From Candidatus Borrarchaeum yapensis (lineage in GTDB: Archaea; Asgardarchaeota; Sifarchaeia; Borrarchaeales; Borrarchaeaceae), in contig JAEOSF010000008.1 of assembly GCA_016840515.1 (NCBI GenBank), positions 1 to 64,000 on the forward strand: a DNA stretch of 64,000 nucleotides, written 5' to 3'. Below are positions 52,596 through 62,008 of this stretch, piece by piece. Position 1 is the stretch's first letter. The number at the start of each line of letters is the position of its first letter. The notes under the pieces were generated by a model. The model had not been told where the DNA came from and searched no databases. It saw nothing but the letters and a program-made list of their open reading frames with translations. Both the position numbers and the translations under genes were made by a program.

Positions 52596-53723
52596 TTAGT
52601 CTATTGCCATGTCAATTATGTCAATCAGGTCGAGAAGCTTAATATTATAATTTCTAATAACTTTGTCGAAGTTGAATTCACAAGTGGGGCAGATTGTAAC
52701 CAAATAGTCTGCTCCTGTTCCTTCGGCTTCTTTAAGGCGTTTATCAGTAATATTTGCCACTAAATCATAGTCCAAAGCGATGAGACCACCACCGGCTCCA
52801 CAGCAATGTGACTGATAGCCTATGTGATCCATTTCAACTAATTCAATGCCAGGAATTGCATTTAGTATTATACGTGGTTCGTCGATGATCCCTGCGAGTC
52901 TCCCCAGGTGGCAAGGATCATGGTAAGTAATTTTCATGTTTACTGGTTTCTTGAATTGTATTTCACCACTTTCGATTTTTCTGGCAATGATTTGAATTAC
53001 ATGTAATACTTCGAAATCAAATTTCTCGTAAAACTTCGGATATTTATCCCTGAATGTTCTTAAACAACCTGGACAATGGGTTACGATAGTTTTAACTCCT
53101 GCTTCTCTAAAGATCTTCTCAGTCTTCTCAATCTGAGTCTTAAACTTGTTCCAATGTCCTGTGGTATGCATAAGTTCCCCACAACACGGTTCATCGGAAC
53201 CTAAATAGTTCATTTCAATTCCGAGTTTCTTTAAAGTCTTGACAGCTTTGGCGAGTCTTTCAGAATAGAACAATGAATCGGTGCAGCCTGCGTAAAAAAG
53301 AATAGGCGATTGTTCGTTAAATTCAATATCTTCTGCCCAATCACTTTTATCTTCTCGATCTAGTTGGAATGGGTTTTCTTTGTCGATGATTGAATTTATC
53401 CCAATAAGATGGTTTCTATCAGCATATCCTTTTTTGACCAAATCCGCCCGGAGTGCCTCTAAAATCTCATCATTATCAAGTGCACAATTTGCAGCACAGG
53501 AACCACAAACACTACATGTATTGACAATTTCAGCGATTTCTTCATATTCACTTTCTGGAATAATCCCTTCAAGCATACCTCGTGCTATCAGCATTTTTCC
53601 ACGACAGGCATAACTTTCAAGTTTCTTTTCTTTAAATACAGGACATTCTTCCCTGCAGAAACCGCATCTTGTGCGATTACAAGTATAAATTGCATCTTTG
53701 TATTTCTCAAGTTCCATTCTCAT
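52596..53723 (-). CDS. Fe-S oxidoreductase, GlpC/HdrD-like
   Basis: 375-residue electron-transfer protein. Two [4Fe-4S] motifs lie at the N terminus (CGFCREECP and CSVCGSCAANC). Two CCG domains follow, with EPCCGELMHTTG and SHCCGAGGGLIALD. This is the Fe-S partner that passes electrons from a 2-hydroxyacid dehydrogenase to the cell's electron carriers. It overlaps the FAD oxidase gene upstream by four bases (ATGA), so the two are translated together. Confidence 0.92.
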   Translation of the reverse strand: MRMELEKYKDAIYTCNRTRCGFCREECPVFKEKKLESYACRGKMLIARGMLEGIIPESEYEEIAEIVNTCSVCGSCAANCALDNDEILEALRADLVKKGYADRNHLIGINSIIDKENPFQLDREDKSDWAEDIEFNEQSPILFYAGCTDSLFYSERLAKAVKTLKKLGIEMNYLGSDEPCCGELMHTTGHWNKFKTQIEKTEKIFREAGVKTIVTHCPGCLRTFRDKYPKFYEKFDFEVLHVIQIIARKIESGEIQFKKPVNMKITYHDPCHLGRLAGIIDEPRIILNAIPGIELVEMDHIGYQSHCCGAGGGLIALDYDLVANITDKRLKEAEGTGADYLVTICPTCEFNFDKVIRNYNIKLLDLIDIIDMAID

Positions 53724-55219
53724 CCCTCTGATTTTTTTTCGATTCTAACAGTAATTTTATCAATTTCGTCAACGGAAAACTTCTTGCCCGGATTCATTAT
53801 GTTGTTAGGATCAAAGATCTTCTTTATTTGCATCATAACATCAAGGCTGTCTCCGTGTTCGTAACGATTATACCCGACACGAAATTGTCCGTCTCCCCAA
53901 TAGGTACTCATCGTTCCTTCGAGGTCAACGGCCATGTAACTCATTTCTTTGACGTAATTCCACCATCCTTGCACACTTTCTGGATCTTTATCGTCCACCC
54001 ATACTGCAAATGAAATAGAAGGGCTTATACAACTTGCCTTTTCATTATAAACGCACATACCTAAGATTTCAAGCCCATTCTTTTCCGCAATTTCTAAATA
54101 TCTTTTGTAGCCTTCCTCGATACGTCCTACTGGAAGTCCTAGATCCGCAGCACCAAATTTCTTCTCCCGTTGGCTATCTGGCCATTTTTGCCTGAACGGA
54201 ATAAAACTCCCCGTATGCTTCGAATTCCACCACGATTCGACCATATCTTGTTCCTTGAGAGTTTCGCCGCCGGTTTCTTTGGACAATTTGAGGGCGTAAT
54301 CCTTTGTTGAATTAGTAACATATTCGTCACCATTAAATGATACAAACAAAACCGCATTTGCCCATTTTGGAATATCGGGCTCTCGATTGTGCTTTAGTCG
54401 AAATGAATGTGTGTAAAAATTAAGGCGACGTCCGCAGTTTATATGGGCGGATTCAACACTTAGCCCTGCTTGTAATAATCTCTGAAGCGCGTTTATTGCT
54501 TCATTTATTGACTTAAATAGTATACCCACTACTTGGCGTGTCTTCGGAAGAGGATAGATTCGGAGCGTTGTCTCACAGACTAAACCTAACGTACCTTCAG
54601 ATCCAATGAACAGGGGCATTAATTTGAGCCCTGAACTACTCACAAGAGCCTTTCGATGGCCAATTCTGAGAAGTTGACCAGTTCCAGTTACAACAACAGC
54701 ATTTAATAAGAAGTCAGGAGTGCGTCCATATTTAATGGCAAACGTTCCATCGTTATTGCAGGCGACTGCAGAGCCAACGGTGGAGGCAGGTTTGCTCTCA
54801 GGGTCATGTGGAAACCATAATCCATATTCTGCTAAGATTTCATTCAAACGAAGGATTGTGATCCCTGCACCACAAGTAACGGTCATATTTTTTTCATCAA
54901 TTTCCTTCACTTCATCTAATCCCTTCATATCGACAGAGATTCCTCCGTAAATTGGAACACTTGCCCCACTCATCCCCGTTCCACCTGCATAAGGAACGAT
55001 TGGGACTTGAAATTCGTTACAAATCTTTACCATTTTTGAAGCTTCATCAACAGAAAAAGGTCTAACAACGATGTCTGGTAAATAAGCTTCTTTTGCGTCA
55101 CGAGGAGACCAATCTCTTGAGTAAGCCATCCGGTGGAAGACTTGTTCAAATACTCGGTCTTCTCCGAGTTCTTCTCTAAGTTTTCGAGTAATTTGTTCAA
55201 TTTGAGCGTTATTAATCAA
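53720..55219 (-). CDS. FAD-linked 2-hydroxyacid oxidase (GlcD type)
   Basis: 499-residue flavoprotein. The FAD-binding domain has PYAGGTGMSGASVPI, then DPESKPASTVGSAVACNNDG and LFIGSEGTLGLV. The C-terminal cap ends IFDPNNIMNPGKKF, the usual end of GlcD and D-lactate dehydrogenase. Glycolate, D-lactate or a related 2-hydroxyacid could be the substrate. The Fe-S gene overlapping its end is the electron acceptor. It is divergent from one copy of an unknown family at 55.4 kb. Confidence 0.9.
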   Translation of the reverse strand: MINNAQIEQITRKLREELGEDRVFEQVFHRMAYSRDWSPRDAKEAYLPDIVVRPFSVDEASKMVKICNEFQVPIVPYAGGTGMSGASVPIYGGISVDMKGLDEVKEIDEKNMTVTCGAGITILRLNEILAEYGLWFPHDPESKPASTVGSAVACNNDGTFAIKYGRTPDFLLNAVVVTGTGQLLRIGHRKALVSSSGLKLMPLFIGSEGTLGLVCETTLRIYPLPKTRQVVGILFKSINEAINALQRLLQAGLSVESAHINCGRRLNFYTHSFRLKHNREPDIPKWANAVLFVSFNGDEYVTNSTKDYALKLSKETGGETLKEQDMVESWWNSKHTGSFIPFRQKWPDSQREKKFGAADLGLPVGRIEEGYKRYLEIAEKNGLEILGMCVYNEKASCISPSISFAVWVDDKDPESVQGWWNYVKEMSYMAVDLEGTMSTYWGDGQFRVGYNRYEHGDSLDVMMQIKKIFDPNNIMNPGKKFSVDEIDKITVRIEKKSEG

Positions 55220-55441
55220 AATTTACACCTTTTCAGTTGGATAAACGCAATCTGGATACGCTTGTTGCTTATATACATATTAATTTTGAAGCACAAGATA
55301 ACTAACAAACTTCTTGTGTGTACCAAACTTGATTATTATATCTTTTTGCTCATTTGTGCAAAGATATTTATTTACTAAACACCTTAAGGTGACGTAATTT
55401 TTCACGATTGTTGAAAAAACGACTATAGGAGTTGAAAATAT

Positions 55442-56260
55442 ATGAGCAAAAAACTATCCTTTACTTTAACACCATCAGAATCAAAGAGATTAATTGGAAA
55501 AGGAGTTGCGGCTCTTCCAGAGGTTAAAAATGCACGAAGAATTATTGTCATCGGTGGTTCAACAAATGGCTATATTGTAGAAGAGATTTTGCAGAAAAAA
55601 ATCGATCGTAAGTATTTTGCTGCAGGTCTGATTAAGCAACGGGGCACCTGTGTTACCCCCGCTAATGGACGTATCCCACCTATTGTGATCGAAAAAGGGC
55701 AAGAAATCGAGATGAGTTATGCTGATGCAATTAATGAACTAAAAGCTGAAGACGTAGTGATCAAGGGAGCAAACGCACTTTATTCAACTTTTGAAAATGG
55801 CAAATATGTTTGGCAACCCGCAATTATAGTAGCAAATCCCGTTGCTGGTACTGCAGGCGCATTTTTGGGTCCTGTAAGAGCTAGAGGTGCACATTTAATC
55901 ATGCCCGTAGGATTGGAAAAACTGATCCCCTTGCCTATTACAGAACTAGCCGCCTTAGATTTAGGTATCAAGAAGATTGATTACCCATTAGGTCTTCATT
56001 ATGGAATACTTCCAGTAATTGGAGGCAAGGTCATCACAGAAATCGAAGCTTGTAAAGAACTATTCGACCTTTCAGTTTATCCCGTCGGAGCTGGAGGTGT
56101 AAATGGCGCAGAAGGTGCTATAACTCTTTTCTCAGAAGGCGACGATGAAAAAATACAGAACGCATTACAACTAGTACAGAGTATTAAAGGCGAACCGCCT
56201 ACACAGTTAAATGCAACTGAATGCAAGGGTTGTACTGTACCCTGTCTTAACGCCGAATAA
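55442..56260 (+). CDS. Unrecognised family, copy 1 (next to FAD oxidase)
   Basis: I do not recognise this family, but a clear paralogue lies at 56.75-57.60 kb. Shared features are the start LTPSESKRLIGKGVAALPEV, a middle with NPVAGTAGAFLGPV near a PVGLEKLIPLP motif, and the C-terminal GGVNGAEGAITLFSEGDDE, IKGEPP and a cysteine pair (CKGCTVPC). Glycine-rich loops suggest a nucleotide- or phosphate-binding fold. It is divergent from the FAD oxidase at 53.7-55.2 kb. Likely soluble; no membrane segment. Confidence 0.75.
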   Translation: MSKKLSFTLTPSESKRLIGKGVAALPEVKNARRIIVIGGSTNGYIVEEILQKKIDRKYFAAGLIKQRGTCVTPANGRIPPIVIEKGQEIEMSYADAINELKAEDVVIKGANALYSTFENGKYVWQPAIIVANPVAGTAGAFLGPVRARGAHLIMPVGLEKLIPLPITELAALDLGIKKIDYPLGLHYGILPVIGGKVITEIEACKELFDLSVYPVGAGGVNGAEGAITLFSEGDDEKIQNALQLVQSIKGEPPTQLNATECKGCTVPCLNAE

Positions 56261-56368
56261 GCCTTTAAATGGGCACGAGCAGTTATGTCACAATCATATA
56301 GATTTTAAGTCATTTATCATAATAGTTAATTACAGTTTGAGCAAGAGCTCGAAAGGTTGTGAACTCTT

Positions 56369-56623
56369 ATGGAAATGTCGCCAGAAGAAATGGAAAAAAG
56401 AAAGCAAATGGTACTTTCAATGTGCATCTGCAAGAGTTGCCCTACATTTGTTGAAGGTGCCGAACCTATTGGCTATTGCCTCTCAACAATCGGCAAGAAT
56501 CCAAAAATAACCGCAGAGAAAGGCTGCATCTGTCCCACATGCCCAGTCTTCTCAAATATGTCCCTCACTAAAGACTATTTCTGCATTAAAGGATCAGAAA
56601 TGGAACAAAAGGGTATGATGTGA
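56369..56623 (+). CDS. DUF2769 cysteine-rich protein
   Basis: 84-residue protein with many cysteines: CICKSCPTF, GYCLSTIG, CICPTCPVF and YFCIKG. The spacing of C-x-C-x2-C-P repeats fits DUF2769, seen mainly in methanogens and related archaea. It probably holds an Fe-S cluster or zinc. It lies between the two copies of the unknown family and so belongs to the same redox region. Confidence 0.8.
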   Translation: MEMSPEEMEKRKQMVLSMCICKSCPTFVEGAEPIGYCLSTIGKNPKITAEKGCICPTCPVFSNMSLTKDYFCIKGSEMEQKGMM

Positions 56624-56752
56624 TCCCTTATTTTAAGCACTAATACGTCTTTTTTTCTTTTAAATACAGATTTCGTCTCCTGAGTTGCTCTTACAAAAAA
56701 TAGAGAAGAAAATAAAAAATTGTATATTTCTTGTGTTCTACAATTCTTTATT

Positions 56753-57601
56753 TTAATATGGACGTTGCTTACCTTTCCATGGGCAAGTAGGCCAATCGCA
56801 TGTAGGACAGGTTCTTACAGGGACATTAAGGGGCGGTTCGCCTTTAATACTCTTTATTAGTTTTATGAGTTCTCTAACCCCTTCATCTTCTCCAGAGATT
56901 TGTAAAACTACTGATCCTTCTGCTCCAATCGACCCTCCTGAGCTCATGTGTATAACTTCGATGTCCTCATCGGTCAACAGTTCTAATGCTTGAATTTCTG
57001 TGATTGTTGTGCCTGTTGTGACAGGAAAAAAGCCACAGGGCATACCTGTTGAATAATTCACTCTATTAATTCCTGCCAAAGATGCAACTTCATCAACGGG
57101 CGTCATTATGAGTTTCTCAAGTCCCACGGGGCAGATTAATTCGACCCCTTTCGCGATAATTTGTCCTATTGAATTGCCGATTGTTCCTCCGTGAGAGGCT
57201 CCGATTAGAATGCCTGTGTTAAAGAACAGATCCACAGCGTTCCCACCTTTGATAAATACATCATCAGCATTCATTTCTTTCACGATTTCATTTGTTTTTA
57301 TTTCTTGTAATTCACCGTTCACAAATGCTACTTCTGATATAATTTTAGAAAAATCGATCAAACAAAGCCTATCAGGTGCGATCGCTCCTGCTACAAAGTT
57401 CTCTTTATCAATAGGCTTGCCTAGCAGTTCTTCAAAAACATACGCATCAGTAGTTCCTCTTGCAATGGTGACAATACCGTTTTCAAGGGCATTCTTAACA
57501 GAATCTAATTGGGCAACTCCTTTTGCAATAAGTCTTTTACTTTCCCAGGGTGTCAAAACAATTTGTGCTATCATAAGAAAACCTCCTAATACAAAAAACA
57601 A
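56753..57601 (-). CDS. Unrecognised family, copy 2 (next to second FAD oxidase)
   Basis: Paralogue of the gene at 55.4 kb, about 282 residues. It shares LTPWESKRLIAKGVAQLDSV, GGTIGNSIGQIIAKGVELIC and PVGLEKLIMTPVDE. The C-terminal GGSIGAEGSVVLQISGEDEG, IKGEPP and cysteine motif (CPTCDWPTCPW) also match. It starts 45 bases after the second FAD oxidase on the same strand, so the two form an operon. Each copy is therefore paired with one oxidase. Confidence 0.75.
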   Translation of the reverse strand: MFFVLGGFLMIAQIVLTPWESKRLIAKGVAQLDSVKNALENGIVTIARGTTDAYVFEELLGKPIDKENFVAGAIAPDRLCLIDFSKIISEVAFVNGELQEIKTNEIVKEMNADDVFIKGGNAVDLFFNTGILIGASHGGTIGNSIGQIIAKGVELICPVGLEKLIMTPVDEVASLAGINRVNYSTGMPCGFFPVTTGTTITEIQALELLTDEDIEVIHMSSGGSIGAEGSVVLQISGEDEGVRELIKLIKSIKGEPPLNVPVRTCPTCDWPTCPWKGKQRPY

Positions 57602-57646
57602 AGAAGTGTTAGTTTAAGAACAAAAATAATTAGGAGATGAAGTCAC

Positions 57647-59212
57647 TTAAATAATATTTAGGTTATCGGTAATCTTGCAGTCCTCGCAAATCATCATGTT
57701 TGGATTTAGCAAATCTTTTGGATCGAAAATGGCCTTGACCTCTTTCATGTAGCTATAAATTGTACTTCCCCATTCTGCTTCCAGATACATAGTTCTATTC
57801 CTCCCCATTCCATGCTCACTTGTTATCGTCCCATTATACTTAAACAACAATTCATACACTTCGTCCACTAGATGTGGTATCATCTCAAGATGTTTTGGAT
57901 CCTTCAAATTAATCAGAGGACGTAGATGAATTGTTCCTGTTCCGACATGCCCGTACATACCAACGATTAGATCATATTTTTCGAAAATTGGAAGCGCTTC
58001 TCTAATAAAGGGTGCTAGATATTGAATTTCTAAGCCAACGTCTTCGATTAACGCCAAAGCTTTCAAATCCGTTCCTTTTGTAAATTTCATAAGTGTAGGC
58101 AAAATGGCGTGTCTGACACGCCAAAGCCTAAGCTGTTTTTCCTCATCAGTTTCAGTCACAACGCCATTAAAAATATCATAATTTCGCTCAATAATCATTT
58201 TTTCAAGTTTTTCTATCTGGTCAAACCGTTCTAGTCCCTGAAATTCAATGAGTAACATATGAACCTCTTCTTCAGGTATACCTAATTCCGGTTTTTCTTT
58301 TCTGACCATTTTAAGGCTCTCGTAATTCAATAATTCAATAGCTACTGCACCGATCTTTTTAATATCATTTACAGAATCCATGGCTTCGTCAAGTTGTCTG
58401 AAATAAATTAAACTTGTAGCTACGCCTTCAGGGATTTTTTCAACTCCTAGTTTTATCTTTGTGAAGATACCGAGCGTACCAACGCTGCCAACAAGTATAT
58501 GTGCAAGTATGTGTCCGATTTCGTCATATCGGATAAGTGCAGGTAAATTGTATCCACTAGAAGTTTTAACTCCTTCTCGTTGTTTGTAAACGTTTAATGT
58601 CTCGTTATCTAAAGAAATTGTCTCTTTCAAGGTTAGCAGTTTGTCTTTTATTTTACCTGGAATCGTTTCGTTGTTTGAAGTATCAATAAGAATGCCATCA
58701 GCTGTTATAAATTCCAAAACTTCAACATAATCATCGAAGGTGCCGTACCTAACAGAATGTGCTCCACTTGATTTTGTACTAACATTTCCGCCAATGCAAC
58801 AAATTGGTGCGCTTGATGGATCTGGGGGTAGAAAGTAGCCTTTTTCTTTAATAAAATCCTGTAATGCTTTGTGATTGACGCCAGGTTGGCATACTACATA
58901 ATGGTCTCTATTCTCTTCAACAAAATCTAAGATACTGTTCATGTATTGCTTAAAATCAATAATTATCCCTCTGTTTAAAGAGGCTCCTGCTAAACTTGTT
59001 CCTCCAGATCGTGGAGTTAAGGGGATATTCCATTTCCTTGCTATCTTCACGATCTTTATGACGTCAGTTTCATCTTTGGGGAAGGTAACTAACAAAGGTT
59101 TGACTCTGTACATACTTTGATTGGTTGAGTATGCCTCCAGAGTATCTTTGTCCCATTTAACATCTCCACGTATTGCTTGTTCAATCTCTCTTCCTATACT
59201 CTCACTTGCCAT
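57647..59212 (-). CDS. FAD-linked 2-hydroxyacid oxidase (GlcD type), second copy
   Basis: 521-residue flavoprotein related to the one at 53.7 kb. The FAD-binding part has TPRSGGTSLAGASLNRG, then DPSSAPICCIGGNVSTKSSG and LVGSVGTLGIF. The tail has EHGMGRNRTMYL and AIFDPKDLLNPNMM. It has no partner Fe-S gene directly beside it. The HTH-V4R regulator is upstream and the unknown-family gene downstream, all on one strand, so it is probably an operon under that regulator. Confidence 0.9.
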   Translation of the reverse strand: MASESIGREIEQAIRGDVKWDKDTLEAYSTNQSMYRVKPLLVTFPKDETDVIKIVKIARKWNIPLTPRSGGTSLAGASLNRGIIIDFKQYMNSILDFVEENRDHYVVCQPGVNHKALQDFIKEKGYFLPPDPSSAPICCIGGNVSTKSSGAHSVRYGTFDDYVEVLEFITADGILIDTSNNETIPGKIKDKLLTLKETISLDNETLNVYKQREGVKTSSGYNLPALIRYDEIGHILAHILVGSVGTLGIFTKIKLGVEKIPEGVATSLIYFRQLDEAMDSVNDIKKIGAVAIELLNYESLKMVRKEKPELGIPEEEVHMLLIEFQGLERFDQIEKLEKMIIERNYDIFNGVVTETDEEKQLRLWRVRHAILPTLMKFTKGTDLKALALIEDVGLEIQYLAPFIREALPIFEKYDLIVGMYGHVGTGTIHLRPLINLKDPKHLEMIPHLVDEVYELLFKYNGTITSEHGMGRNRTMYLEAEWGSTIYSYMKEVKAIFDPKDLLNPNMMICEDCKITDNLNII

Positions 59213-59242
59213 AGTTTTTCACCGTTCTAAAGATAAAAGTAA

Positions 59243-60058
59243 TTAAAGTAAGGGAAACGTGACGTTAAATTTGCAATGTGGATGCCCCGTACCATGACAC
59301 TCTGACTCTTCAACCTTACATGATTTATTAAATTTTGCCTCGAAAATTGTTTCAATAATACCCTCGTCTTGAGCACACAGGCATTTTCCAACATTTGGAA
59401 ATCCGGAGCATTCATAGCACTCTGTAACTACTAGTGTAATTGGGGTTTTTGAAACGACTTCTAAATGTCCCAATTTATGCGTTTCCCAGAAGTTCGAGAG
59501 ATCGTTTAATAGACCATCCAAATTTTTACTAGTGAACGTTTTAGCAACTTCTTCTCCTATAGTCTTTCCAATTTCCCGCAAAACTGGTGACAGGTCAAAG
59601 TTAGTTAGGCCCTCTATACCAAACCTAACGGCACAAAAAAGTCCGTTAGCAAAAGTCAATGGATCTCCAATGGATCTTCGAATTATCACCGAAAGCTGTT
59701 CGCTTAATTCGGCCATGGGCATTTCCGTCGTCCCAACAAATTTAGAGTTCAAAAAAAATAACTTTCTGCGCTTATCTTCAGGATGTGACTTTTCAATGAC
59801 AAGGTTTTTGTCTATAAGTATCTTCAGATGCTCCCAGAGCGTAGATTTAGACTTTCTCTGCCCACGTTGTTCAAAAAGTAGGAAAATATCCTTAAGTTCG
59901 AGCCCGTTAACTTCTTCCTGCAACATCTCCAATATTTTCATGCGCACAGGATTGGAAACTTGCCGTAAGCCATCGCTCTCAGAAAAATAGACCTCAAAAC
60001 TAGCCCGTTTTGAAGGAGTCATATTTTGTATGTTTGCTTTCGAATTATTTATATACAT
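59243..60058 (-). CDS. HTH-V4R transcription regulator
   Basis: 271-residue regulator. The N-terminal winged helix (ArsR-like) has VSNPVRMKILEMLQEEVNGL and KSTLWEHLKILIDKN. A C-terminal V4R domain follows, seen in ECYECSGFPNVGKCLCAQDE and ECHGTGHPHCKFNV. V4R domains bind small hydrophobic or cluster-like ligands; the cysteines (CYEC, CLC, C, C) could hold one. It is first in the minus-strand unit with the second FAD oxidase, so it may control it in response to redox state or a metabolite. Confidence 0.85.
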   Translation of the reverse strand: MYINNSKANIQNMTPSKRASFEVYFSESDGLRQVSNPVRMKILEMLQEEVNGLELKDIFLLFEQRGQRKSKSTLWEHLKILIDKNLVIEKSHPEDKRRKLFFLNSKFVGTTEMPMAELSEQLSVIIRRSIGDPLTFANGLFCAVRFGIEGLTNFDLSPVLREIGKTIGEEVAKTFTSKNLDGLLNDLSNFWETHKLGHLEVVSKTPITLVVTECYECSGFPNVGKCLCAQDEGIIETIFEAKFNKSCKVEESECHGTGHPHCKFNVTFPLL

Positions 60059-60534
60059 TCGGAAATAGGCGAATAAAAATCACTTTTGTTAGTATTACTA
60101 AGCATTAATAGTTTCTGCTAATTTTGCTGGATTGTTAAAATATTGTCCTATATATTCTTCTTCAAATGGCGCAGAGTATTAAGACAAAATTGTAGATTCT
60201 TAACAAAAAACAATCAATCTACTTAATCTACTGACCCATTGACAATTTTCCAGTCAAATCATCTTTTCACAAATGCATATTATATTGCGAAGATTAAATA
60301 CGTTTTTTAGAACTATTCTGGACCATTTCATTTTAACTCTTTTTTTTTGTGATTGTTTAAATTTTATTTTACAAATCTACCAAAATAAATATAGGTCAGT
60401 TTTCTGATAATTTATATAGAGCGAAGGAGGTGTTAAATAAGCACCATAAATCGAGTAAAATAAACCCGATTTAATTTAACTTTGTTCTTATACTATAATA
60501 TTAAAAAAAAACAAAAAAAAGGGAAGTGTAAGTG
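60059..60534. other. Intergenic region with possible leader hairpin before FIST gene
   Basis: About 475 bases of AT-rich DNA between divergent genes. At 60422-60432 a strong ribosome-binding-like GAAGGAGGTG can pair with GCACC at 60441-60445. Next to it is a 7-base inverted repeat TAAATCG/CGATTTA (60447-60453, 60467-60473). These may form an RNA control element for the downstream gene, or a leftover of a short leader frame. Nothing else is visible. Confidence 0.4.
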
Positions 60535-61890
60535 ATGGGAATGTTTGAAAAAATACGACGCTTTTTCAGGTCCAGAGAAATCAAAGAAACTCCCGAGGCA
60601 GCTGAAGGGGCTATGGCTGGAGCGAATGTACACGCAGGATTCGCGTATCGAAGAACTACAGAAGGTATGTCGGCTTTTGACTTGGCTAAAGATGCTGCAG
60701 CTGAAGCATTAAAACGTGTAGGCTCTGAAAATTTTAGTGTTGCACTCGTCTATTCTGCATATGAACATAATCCGAAAGATGTCGCTGCAGGTGTAAGTGC
60801 AGCTATTCCAGGTCCTTGGCTTGGTTGTACAACTTCTGGAGAAATTACTTCTGCTGGATTATTCGAGGATAGTATCGTGGTTGCAGCAATAAGTAGTCCT
60901 CGTATAAAATTTGGAATTGGAGTAAGTTCAGGTGTGTGTCAAGATGATGAAGGTGCTGGAAAAACCGCTATTAACATGGCTTTGAAATCTTTAACAGCAA
61001 AAGGAGGAGCCATGAAAGAAGGTGCAAATTATATTATTATGCACGGCTCGACAGGAGGCGAAGAAGGAATTATCCGAGGACTTCAACAAGAAGTTGGTAA
61101 TATTCCAGTAGTAGGAGGAACGGCTGGCAACGCGTTAACGGAAAACCCACCATATGTATTTGCAAATGGTAAAGCGTATACAGATGCCGTTGTTTTAGGA
61201 TTAATGTCTTCAGATATGGTTACAGTTGTTGATTCTGGGCATGGTTGGAAATCAACAGGCAAGGTTGGATTAGTGACTCGTTCAAATCCACCTGAGGAAC
61301 GAAAAACTACGCTATGGCATAAAGTCTATACTATTGATAATAGACCTGCAGCCGAGTGGTATGCAGAACAAATATCAGCGTTAAAAGGTAGCGAGGTTTC
61401 GGTTGACACTCTAAAACAATATTACCCGTTCGTGACTTTTGGTGGCTCCAGTGGTATCGGAGGAACAGGGTATCCAACAGGAATCAAAGACCCACAAGGA
61501 AGGATATGGACACGAGACGTCCACAGTGTAGAGGACGATCTAGGCTTAACATTTTGGGCGTATGTACCAGAAGGAACAGGTCTTGAAGTATTGGAAGGTA
61601 CACCTGATACCTTAACTGATAGGTCAAAAGCTTCAGCTAAAGACTTATTTAGCAAATACTCGAAATTTAAGCCTGTTATGATGTTCGACTTTAACTGTGT
61701 AGGCCGGAAAATCTATCTATCGAAAGTAAACAAACTCGATGGAGAATATGAAGAGATTAAGAAATTAACAAAAGGAGTACCAATAATAGGTTTTTATACG
61801 CACGGAGAGCAGGCGTGTTACGGAGGCTTAAACCAACATTGTAATCTAACAATCACAAGGCTGTTGATAACGGATACATTAGCGACTTAA
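60535..61890 (+). CDS. FIST-domain sensor protein
   Basis: About 451 residues. The FIST N domain holds NFSVALVYSAYEHNPKDVAA, GPWLGCTTSGEITSAGLF and GGTAGNALTENPPYVFANGK. The FIST C domain has MMFDFNCVGRKIYLSKVNKL and GVPIIGFYTHGEQACYGG. FIST domains sense small ligands such as amino acids and are usually linked to signal proteins; here the protein has no extra domain, so it is a stand-alone sensor. The start is ATG 60535 with AAGTG before it. Confidence 0.88.
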   Translation: MGMFEKIRRFFRSREIKETPEAAEGAMAGANVHAGFAYRRTTEGMSAFDLAKDAAAEALKRVGSENFSVALVYSAYEHNPKDVAAGVSAAIPGPWLGCTTSGEITSAGLFEDSIVVAAISSPRIKFGIGVSSGVCQDDEGAGKTAINMALKSLTAKGGAMKEGANYIIMHGSTGGEEGIIRGLQQEVGNIPVVGGTAGNALTENPPYVFANGKAYTDAVVLGLMSSDMVTVVDSGHGWKSTGKVGLVTRSNPPEERKTTLWHKVYTIDNRPAAEWYAEQISALKGSEVSVDTLKQYYPFVTFGGSSGIGGTGYPTGIKDPQGRIWTRDVHSVEDDLGLTFWAYVPEGTGLEVLEGTPDTLTDRSKASAKDLFSKYSKFKPVMMFDFNCVGRKIYLSKVNKLDGEYEEIKKLTKGVPIIGFYTHGEQACYGGLNQHCNLTITRLLITDTLAT

Positions 61891-62008
61891 AGCAACTCAA
61901 AAGCAGGCTCCAATTCTTTTTTTGTTCGGTAACTTTTTTCTAATTCTATTTTAATAGAATGGGTTATTTTTAACGTTTTTAATCATACTATCTCTTGTAA
62001 ATAAATTC

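Noticed and set aside
52596..55219. Complete HdrABC complex
   Set aside because: Only an HdrD/GlpC-like protein with a GlcD-like oxidase is present; no HdrA or HdrB/C genes are nearby.
60430..60474. 14-codon leader peptide beginning at GTG 60430
   Set aside because: The start codon overlaps the ribosome-binding sequence itself, so it is unlikely to be translated as such; kept only as an RNA-level note.
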